From assembly GCA_029204225.1 (NCBI GenBank), contig CM055102.1, forward strand, positions 4,133,056-4,197,055: a DNA stretch of 64,000 nt. The letters are read 5' to 3'. Numbering within the stretch: position 1 is the stretch's first letter; each line of letters opens with the position of its first letter. This stretch comes from Diphasiastrum complanatum (taxonomy: Eukaryota; Streptophyta; Lycopodiopsida; Lycopodiales; Lycopodiaceae). Shown here piece after piece: positions 57,163-64,000 of the stretch. The position numbers were made by a program, and so were the translations under genes. The notes beneath the pieces are model-generated. The model saw only the letters and a list, made by a program, of their open reading frames with translations. It was not told the DNA's origin and searched no databases.

Positions 57163-57640
57163 TGACATGCCTCGAGGTGTCGATGCAGGGCCTCTCGAGG
57201 TGTCGATGCAGGGTCTCTCCACTCAAAAGGGCTTCTAGCAGAGATGAAGTTGAGAGCCGAGTCTGAGAGCATGAAAATTATTAGTGCTAGGCTAATTGAA
57301 TATTCTGTGAGTCCCATGGTAATTCCCGAAAGATGGATAGCCATGTGGGAGCTAGTAATTTAGACTCTCTCAACTTAAGTTATGATTTTTAATAAAGAGG
57401 CCTCCTACTATCAAGTAATAGATGGAACTCAAAATATTATAGATTGGGGTTTACTCAGTTGCAAGAGTTGGACTCCAAAATAAGATACAATTGAGTTCTA
57501 CAGCTCGTGGGTATAGATAGGAGCCTCCTCCACGAGTTCTGGAGCATGTGTATGTACTGAAATGCTGTTGCTTTGTTAATTAAAGATCAGTCTACTTCCA
57601 TTTCCTTCCATGCTCTATCTTCAACAATACTTTATTGCAT
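57163..57640 (+). repeat. Gypsy-type LTR-like repeat
   Basis: It resembles the insertion at 44340-44720 and directly precedes a gypsy gag on the plus strand. It contains two tandem copies of CTCGAGGTGTCGATGCAGGG at 57171-57214. Exact LTR ends and a primer-binding site were not found. Confidence 0.45.
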
Positions 57641-57699
57641 TGCTTTATGCACATCATAAATTTCATTTAGATTTCTATATATGATATTTCGATGACCAT

Positions 57700-58582
57700 G
57701 GTAGATAGAGCACGAGAGTGGTTTTTCAACCTCGATCGTGACGATCGACAAGACTGGTCAGAGTTGAAAGAGTCTTTTATTAAACACACCAACCTTTCAG
57801 ACTCACATAGAGCCCCTTTATACGAATTAGTAATATAAAAATTAAAAAAATATGAACGCGTACGTGACTATATTGAGCGCTTTAAACATCTCAGAAGTCA
57901 AGTCCAGGAACAATCAACTGATAAAATGTTGATCATATGGTTTATAGTTGGCCTTCTCAAACACATCCGTAAAGAGCTTAAACCTAGCAAAGAGTATTTT
58001 ACTCTTAAATCTGCTATGTCCGATATGCCATTCATGAAGAAGATGAAGGTTCTGATGATGAGGACCAGAAAGAGAAAAGAGCTCATCGTGGATTCTATGA
58101 TAACCGTCCCAGTGAGCAAGTCTGGAAATCTTAGTTTGAGTTGATGAATCACCAACATCAACAACAAATGGAGAAACTCAACAAAGAGTTTCAGCAAGCC
58201 TTAAAATCTTTCCAAAGTCAATTGCCAGGGCAATTGCCATCTATTAATGCTATCCATAGGCGAGAAGACACCTGATGCCCACAATGTCGTGGCGTACATA
58301 CCGGTAATGAGTGTCCCTTACAACATCCTTACGAACCGCAACGCTGTATATTGTTTGATACAACCACCCATACCACATCCAGCTGTAGGTACAACTCACA
58401 CAACATGCAATACTCTCGAGCTCAACAGTATGCCCCACGAGGAAACCCACAACCACCATATAACCCATGTTATATGACTCCAGTCCAAGTCCAGGAATTG
58501 CCTAGACAACAACTACCTCTACAACAACAACGCTTGGCACTTCCAGGTCCAAGAGGATTTGCTCCATCCAACAGGCCAAACC
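57700..58582 (+). pseudogene. gypsy-4 gag
   Basis: Gag reads VDRAREWFFNLDRDDRQDW, ELKESFIKHTNL, a stop, then YERVRDYIERFKHLRSQV and LIIWFIVGLLKHIRKELKP, matching the retrotransposon gag domain. After a frameshift a Gln-rich helix leads to a CCHC knuckle CPQCRGVHTGNECP near 58280 and a Pro/Gln-rich end (RGNPQPPYNP). It is cut at 58583 by a copia-A LTR, so pol is not present here. Confidence 0.7.
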
Positions 58583-59663
58583 TGTGAAGATTATTAAAAT
58601 ATTATCTTCCTATCTCAAGTTTGGGGCCATGTCCATGGTTATTTCCACTAAATTTCATGTTGTACATAAAAGGTACGTGAATTGGGCACATAACCTTCTA
58701 GTATAGGTCAGATTTGAGTTAGATAGATTCAATTTTGATGACATGCAGAAGTTTAGATAGCATGCAATATCATACTGTATGCATGCAAGCCACATGCAAT
58801 CAATGCATGCAACATGCAAAGAGGAATCTGTGATCTACACATGTCTAGGTAGTTTTATGAGTTGACATGCAGTACATGCAACATCCATGCATGCAGTTAC
58901 ACATGATCTCTTGTAGGTGAATTAGTTCAGTTAAGTGGACTTTCCACGCAACTCCATTGTAGGAATTCGAGTCTCTCTCATGTAGAGAAAGGTTGGCATG
59001 TTTTGCCATATTGTGAATAATGAGATTTTGGTGTTTTGGACTCATTCTCTCTCTACTTGAGTTTTCCATCATTGATTTTCTCTCTCTACCAAATCAATTT
59101 GATTTATTTTTAGAAGAGTTTTAGGCAATCAAAGAGTTTGAGAGAGTACTCAACTCGTGGGATATGCCAAAGTGAGCACACATAAGTTCTTTTCACCATA
59201 TTCATCAATTTTCACTGTCAATCAAGTAGAATTGGATAGAAGTGATTTTTCTGAGGTCTTAGACTTTTTATTTCACACAAATTACTGTGTTTGAGCTGAA
59301 AGTAAGTTCCTAGAGAGTTTATCAGTACTTTGAAACTCGTGGGAGAGATAGACTTCTTACTTGCATGTGTTTTTTTTTTGTGACTGAAGCAAGATCCAAA
59401 TTCAAGATAGATTGATTTTCTGTGTTGAAAATTTGTTCTCACATCTGTTGCTAGATTTCATAGGTTGGATCAACATCAGTGTTAGATCCTAGATTGAGAT
59501 AGGAAACAACATCCTTTCAACTTCATTTTTTATCATTACTAGAATTTCTCATAGAGAAAATGTCTTCATCTGCTTCACATTTCTTGGAGCACAGTGAGAG
59601 ATTAACATCTTCCAATTATGCAATGTGGAAGATTAGAATGGAATCATTATTGATTCTACAAGA
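58583..59663 (+). mobile_element. Copia-A copy, truncated LTR, leader and gag start
   Basis: It matches 26333-26858 (LTR 5' part), then jumps to the equivalent of 27367-27930 (leader and gag start). About 500 bases including the LTR end and primer-binding site are deleted at ...CTCTCTACC|AAATCAATTT. The gag start at 59560 reads MSSSASHFLEHSERLTSSNY and is cut after QDV by copia-C. Confidence 0.85.
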
Positions 59664-60316
59664 TGTGAAAAACTCAGATCCAAAAGATGCTAAAGTTTCA
59701 TAAAGATCTTGGCCATGGAAGTTATGCACATCTAGATTGAAAAAATGATAGAAATTGTGATGTTAAGCATACTAAACATCAACTAAACATCAAAATCTGA
59801 TCATAAGCTTCCACAAACAGAAACTTGCTGTCCCTGTCCGTACTTCAGAGCCTACAACCTGCATTTCACACGTGTGAAGCCATAGCAACAAAGAAATCAC
59901 AATTCTAGTGGCTAGAATGCAAGATATGAACAAAAAAGTGAGAGAGAAGAAGATGGACCTTCAAAGAGCATAACATTCATTCAATAGAATGAAAATGAGA
60001 TGTGTACATACTCGTGGAGATGGCTATTTATAGCAGCCATAGTGCCTCTTGGCCACTTGTCTTATGATAGGCTAAAATTGGGGTCCAATAGGATTCACCC
60101 ATATACCTAGAAATTTGGTCAAATAGGAATGCACCAAATTATGAGCCAATAGAAGAGCTCCACACTCGACCTCCTCTAATTAATGTGACCTCAAAAGTAG
60201 TGTACACATACTTTGGGCCTCTACATACATGTATGAACCTATCTCTAACTTTTATTTGGCCATAGGCCTACAAAATCTCAAGTTAGGAAAATACTACTAG
60301 TTGACAATTTTTCACA
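59664..60316 (-). repeat. Copia-C 3' LTR (653 bp)
   Basis: It begins at 60316 (minus) TGTGAAAAATTG and ends GAGTTTTTCACA at 59664 (terminal TGTGAAAAA/TTTTTCACA inverted repeat). The pol stop codon TGA lies inside the LTR start. It contains a palindrome TTCACACGTGTGAA at 59865-59878. Confidence 0.88.
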
Positions 60317-61355
60317 CTCCCTCTTCAACTAGTTTTAGCATAGATTTAGAAAGTACACCAAGACTTGTTCTATGCTTGAAAAATAAGTCCTTTCCCAATG
60401 CTTTGGTAAAGATATCAGCCACACATTCCTTTGATGGGACATGTTCAAGCTTGATCTCTTTTGCCAACACTTGTTCTCTCACAAAATGGTAAGCCACCTC
60501 GATATGTTTGCTCCTTGCATGGAAAACCGGATTGCTTGCTAGACTTTGGGCTGAAAGGTTGTCACAAAAGATGATTGGACTCTCTGAAAAATCCAGCAAA
60601 TGAAGCTCCATAATCATCCTCTTGATCCACACCATCTCCTTTGTGCATGATGTCAAAGCTTTGTACTCGGCCTCACTAGAAGAAAGTGATATAGTTGCTT
60701 GTTTCTTCGACATCCATGAGATAGCTCCATCACCTATGAAAATAGCATGTGCATTTATGGATTTTCTATCCATAAGGTCTCCTGCAAAATCTGAATCTGA
60801 AAAACCAAATAAGTTAGGTGATGAGCCTCTATAAACAATGCCAAAATCTTTTGTTCCCGAGATGTATCTCAAGATCCTCTTTCCTAGTTTCCAATGTTCT
60901 ATGCTAGGATCTTGCATGAATTGGCTTAATCTACCAACACAATAAGATAAATCAGGTCTTGTGATGGTTAGATATATAAGAGAACCTATTAGCTTCCTAT
61001 AGAGAGTAATGTCCTCGAAGGATCTTTCATTACCTCTTATAGTTAGCTTTACATGTGATTCCATAGGTGTATCAATAGGATTTGCATCTACCATATGAAA
61101 TCTATTGAGAATAGAAATAGCATACTTCTCTTGTGAAATAAAAGTGATTTGAGAAGTTCTAATTACTTCTATTCCTAAGATATAGCTCAAAAGACCAAGA
61201 TCATGCACTTCAAATTCCTTTTTTAGTGCTTTCTTGATATCTTCTATATCTTCCTTGTTCCCTCCACTTAAAATAATGTCATCCACATAAATTAGAAGGA
61301 TTGTAACATCATTAGCACTAATTCTAAAGTAAAGTGAATGATCATACTCACTCAT
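60312..61355 (-). CDS. Copia-C pol 3' part: RT C-terminus and RNase H
   Basis: 347 uninterrupted codons. RT active site YVDDIILSGG is near the start, then VHDLGLLSYILGIEV and TRPDLSYCVGRLSQFMQD. RNase H: GFSDSDFAGDLMDRKS, SLSSSEAEYKALTS, IIFCDNLSAQSLASNP, SKHIEVAYHFVREQVL and ADIFTKALGKDLFFKHR. The catalytic acids appear to be present. The frame is shifted by one base relative to the upstream 878-codon frame; the junction is at 61352-61365, where FLLSQNF should run into HMSEYD. If the shift is real, RNase H is not made as part of the polyprotein. Confidence 0.88.
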   Translation of the reverse strand: MSEYDHSLYFRISANDVTILLIYVDDIILSGGNKEDIEDIKKALKKEFEVHDLGLLSYILGIEVIRTSQITFISQEKYAISILNRFHMVDANPIDTPMESHVKLTIRGNERSFEDITLYRKLIGSLIYLTITRPDLSYCVGRLSQFMQDPSIEHWKLGKRILRYISGTKDFGIVYRGSSPNLFGFSDSDFAGDLMDRKSINAHAIFIGDGAISWMSKKQATISLSSSEAEYKALTSCTKEMVWIKRMIMELHLLDFSESPIIFCDNLSAQSLASNPVFHARSKHIEVAYHFVREQVLAKEIKLEHVPSKECVADIFTKALGKDLFFKHRTSLGVLSKSMLKLVEEGV

Positions 61356-64000
61356 GTGAAGTTTTGAGAAAGTAGAAAAGAGTTAAGCCTAGCATACCAA
61401 CTCCTTGGTGCTTGCTTAAGACCATACAAACTTTTTTGTAGAAAACACACATGATTAGGCTTGCTATGAGAAACATAGCTCTCGGGTTGCTCCATGTAGA
61501 CTTCCTCTTCAAGATCACCATTCAAGAAAGCATTAGAAATGTCTAATTGCCAAAGATCCCATCCATAAAGAGTTGCAAGGGAAATGATTACTCTTATGCT
61601 CACCATCTTTGCCACGGGTGCAAAGGTTTCCTCATAGTCAATGCCATGCTCTTGAGCATAACCTTTAGCCACCAACCTTGCCTTCAACTTGTTGATAGAT
61701 CCATCTTGATTTGTCTTTACCTTGAAGATCCATTTGCATCCAATTGCACTTTTGCCCTTTGGAAGCTCCACCAATCTCCATGTGTTGTTCTTCATAAGTG
61801 CTTCAAACTCAAGATCCATTGCTTGGATCCATTCCTCTTCTTGCCTTGCTTCATCTACACATGAAGGTACATCAAAAGAAGTTAGGAAAGCATAGTTGGA
61901 TCCATCCACCACTTGCTTACCTTTGCCATCATAAGTGAGCCTTGAGGGTTTCACTTTATGCCTTGGAGTTCTCCTTGGAATTTGACTTGAAGAGGCTTCT
62001 TCAACATCCACATCCAATGTGTCATCAACTCCATTGTCATCAAGCACATTAGTTGCAACAACACCATCATCACTTGAAACAACTTTTGGAATGTTACCTT
62101 CATCAAAAATGACATCCCTACTTGTGAACACTTTCTTGATTGAAGGAACATAAATCCTATATGCTTTGCTTACTTCACTATAACCAACAAAAATGCCCTT
62201 TCTTGAAGATGGATCCTCCTTAGTTCTATCATCAAGAGTAATGTTGAAGTAGCAAATGCATCCAAAAGTTCTTAGAAACTTGACATTAGGCTTCGTACCA
62301 AACAAAGCTTCAAAAGGGGTTTTTCCTTCCAATACAACACTTGGCCATCTATTGCATAGGAAATTTGCACACAACAAAGCATCACTCCAAAAAGGTTTAG
62401 GAAGATTAGCATTCAATCTCATTGCCTTTGCACTCTCACACAAGGTTCTATTCTTCCTCTCGGCCACTCCATTTTGTTGTGGTGTTCTTGGACATGTGTA
62501 CTCCCTCTTGATCCCATGCTCATCGCAAAAGGCTTTGAATTTGTTAGAAATGTATTCACCACCATTGTCGCTCCTCAAGCATTTGATTTTGGTTGTAAAT
62601 TGAGTCTCAATAGCAACTTTGAACTTGACAAACACATCAAACACCTCATCCTTGCTCTTTAGTAGATAAACCCAACAAAATCTACTAAAATCATCAATGA
62701 AAGTTACATACATCTTAGCACCTCCATTGCTAATTGTAGTAACACCATGAATATCCGAATGCAAGAGAGAAAAAGGCATCTTAGATCTAGATATAGATCT
62801 AGTATATGGCAATCTATGTGATTTAGACAAAGCACATTCTTCACAAACATGATTCAAGCAAGTAAGAGACTTGGGAAGTCCCCTTACTACCTCCTTTTTG
62901 GCTATTACCTCCAAGGCCTTGTAGTTGAGATGTCCCATCCTTTTATGCCATACCTCTTGAATTGACATTTGTTCATTTGCCATGCATCCAACTTGGTTAG
63001 CAACAACACATGCATCAAGCTTGAACAATTTCCCTTGCCTTTTCCCTTTTGCAATGATACTACACCCCTTTTTGATCAAGCAAGCATCACCATCAAACTC
63101 AACTTTGAATCCTTTGTCAAGCATTTGGCTTACACTAAGTAAGTTCTTGGTAATGGATGGAATGAGCAAAACATCTTTCAATTCTATATTCCTATTTGTA
63201 GAAAGTGAAATAGGAATTGTGCCAATCCCCTTGATTGCACACTCACCATCATTTGCGGTATAGATTACCTTCCTATCACCATCAAATGCCATTAAAGATG
63301 AAAAATACTCTTTATGATATGTCATATGAGAAGTGGCTCCACTATCAATCCACCAAGGATCAATGTCTCCATGATTAGCCAACAAGCAAGATGACATAAC
63401 AAAAGCATCATTTGAAAGAAGCTCATCCCCACCCTCATCAATAGTTAGATTGGTTTGCTTTTCCCCTTGATCCCTCTTTTTCTTAAAACAATCACTAGCA
63501 AAATGCCCTTTGACTCCACAATAGAAACATTTTAGCTTAGATCTATCCTTCTTTTTGCCAAAAGTAGAGTGCTCACCTTGGTCTTGCCCTTTAGACCAAT
63601 TGCTTTTACCTTTGCCCTTGAACTTGCCTTTAGAGAACATTGCCTCCTCTTCTCCTCCTTGAGATGTAGAAGATGCTCCCACTCTTGCTTGCAACCTGAA
63701 TTCTTCAGCCAACAAGACCTCTTGCAAGTCTCCAACACTTGGTAAACATTTTTGGATAGCATAACTTTGAACAAGATTAGCATGATCATCCAACAAGCCA
63801 TTGAGAATCACTTGAACAAGCTCCTCATTATTTATGCCATCATTAATGCATGCTAACTCATCATTCAATGCTTTAACTCTCAAAACAAAAGCATGTCCAT
63901 TCTCACTCTTCTTTTGCATACAAGAAAAGATTTGCCTTCTTAAAGTCAACACTCTAGAAGTAGACTTGGATTCATAAACCTTCTTCAAGGCTTCCCAAGC
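61352..64000 (-). CDS. Copia-C gag-pol: gag, protease, integrase, RT N-terminal part
   Basis: The frame is open from the window edge; counting from the first Met (63988) gives 878 codons. UBN2-type gag: residues 1-110. Zinc knuckle CFYCGVKGHFASDC: 154-167, intact. Protease WWIDSGATSHM: 212-222. Pre-integrase EVWHKRMGHLNYK: 345-357. Integrase has HSD (Asp412), RSDNGGEY (Asp474) and NGVAERKNR (Glu510), a complete DD35E triad. RT: IGCKWIFKVKTNQDG (749-763), QLDISNAFLNGDLEEE (814-829) and SLYGLKQAPRSWY (853-865). The frame ends at a TGA caused by a one-base shift. The gag N-terminus lies beyond the window. Confidence 0.9.
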   Translation of the reverse strand, partial: AWEALKKVYESKSTSRVLTLRRQIFSCMQKKSENGHAFVLRVKALNDELACINDGINNEELVQVILNGLLDDHANLVQSYAIQKCLPSVGDLQEVLLAEEFRLQARVGASSTSQGGEEEAMFSKGKFKGKGKSNWSKGQDQGEHSTFGKKKDRSKLKCFYCGVKGHFASDCFKKKRDQGEKQTNLTIDEGGDELLSNDAFVMSSCLLANHGDIDPWWIDSGATSHMTYHKEYFSSLMAFDGDRKVIYTANDGECAIKGIGTIPISLSTNRNIELKDVLLIPSITKNLLSVSQMLDKGFKVEFDGDACLIKKGCSIIAKGKRQGKLFKLDACVVANQVGCMANEQMSIQEVWHKRMGHLNYKALEVIAKKEVVRGLPKSLTCLNHVCEECALSKSHRLPYTRSISRSKMPFSLLHSDIHGVTTISNGGAKMYVTFIDDFSRFCWVYLLKSKDEVFDVFVKFKVAIETQFTTKIKCLRSDNGGEYISNKFKAFCDEHGIKREYTCPRTPQQNGVAERKNRTLCESAKAMRLNANLPKPFWSDALLCANFLCNRWPSVVLEGKTPFEALFGTKPNVKFLRTFGCICYFNITLDDRTKEDPSSRKGIFVGYSEVSKAYRIYVPSIKKVFTSRDVIFDEGNIPKVVSSDDGVVATNVLDDNGVDDTLDVDVEEASSSQIPRRTPRHKVKPSRLTYDGKGKQVVDGSNYAFLTSFDVPSCVDEARQEEEWIQAMDLEFEALMKNNTWRLVELPKGKSAIGCKWIFKVKTNQDGSINKLKARLVAKGYAQEHGIDYEETFAPVAKMVSIRVIISLATLYGWDLWQLDISNAFLNGDLEEEVYMEQPESYVSHSKPNHVCFLQKSLYGLKQAPRSWYARLNSFLLSQNFT

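Larger units (their letters stand above)
59664..64000 (-). mobile_element. Copia-C, well-preserved copia element, continuing past the right edge
   Basis: The 3' LTR is 59664-60316, preceded by a purine tract (AGTTGAAGAGGGAG). The pol and part of gag are open to the window edge except for one frameshift. It inserted into the gag start of a copia-A copy; the left flank is CAAGA. The 5' LTR and the second target-site copy must lie beyond 64000. Confidence 0.9.

Overview
The window looks like nuclear DNA of a land plant with a large, transposon-rich genome. The support is: plant-type Ty1/copia and Ty3/gypsy LTR retrotransposons nested in one another, primer-binding sites resembling initiator tRNA-Met, hAT transposons with intron-bearing transposase genes, a short AAACCCT telomere-type stretch, and one plant O-fucosyltransferase-like gene fragment. 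The LINE carries an RRM-type ORF1 and an endonuclease-first ORF2. Its style suggests a seed-free plant or a gymnosperm, but that is a guess. Almost everything is transposon, and most is decayed.

Layout. 1-3107: LINE, minus strand, with its reverse transcriptase (RT) deleted. 3108-9463: decayed Ty3/gypsy element with a chromodomain-like tail (gypsy-1), minus strand. 9464-9654: LINE RT fragment, cut by a 980 bp copia LTR (copia-E, 9655-10634) that has a remnant of its RNase H next to it. 11128-16017: first exon of a hAT transposase (hAT-2), split by a 4.65 kb LTR element (LTR-X) with a CTATG target duplication. 16598-20137: GC-rich hAT-1 transposase gene with three introns and few lesions. 20395-21188: unidentified minus-strand coding-like stretches. 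21240-22487: gypsy-2 gag/protease. 23753-24994: two 3' exons of an O-fucosyltransferase gene, the only host-gene candidate.

26333-39163 is a nested stack. Copia-A (plus) is cut by a copia-E remnant, and that is cut by copia-B, a complete 6303 bp minus-strand element with paired 794 bp LTRs and a GGCTC target duplication. Other copia and gypsy scraps follow. 39806-46351: copia gag start, an inverted copia-A fragment, a copia LTR, then copia-D interrupted by about 1.2 kb. 47700-49870: gypsy-3 pol. 51129-53198: an unrecognised, decayed reading frame with a Pro/Ser/Thr-rich middle and a helical tail. 55480-58582: two gypsy gag remnants on opposite strands. 58583-64000: gypsy-4 gag cut by copia-A, which is cut by copia-C. 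Copia-C is the best-preserved element, with one frameshift in pol, and it runs off the right edge.

There are no operons. The biology is successive transposition, with relative order readable from nesting and target duplications. The most interesting items are the split hAT-2 exon, the GC-rich hAT-1, the unknown frame at 51-53 kb, dense CATGCA (RY-type) arrays in copia LTRs, and one CACGTG-centred palindrome found in several copia sequences.
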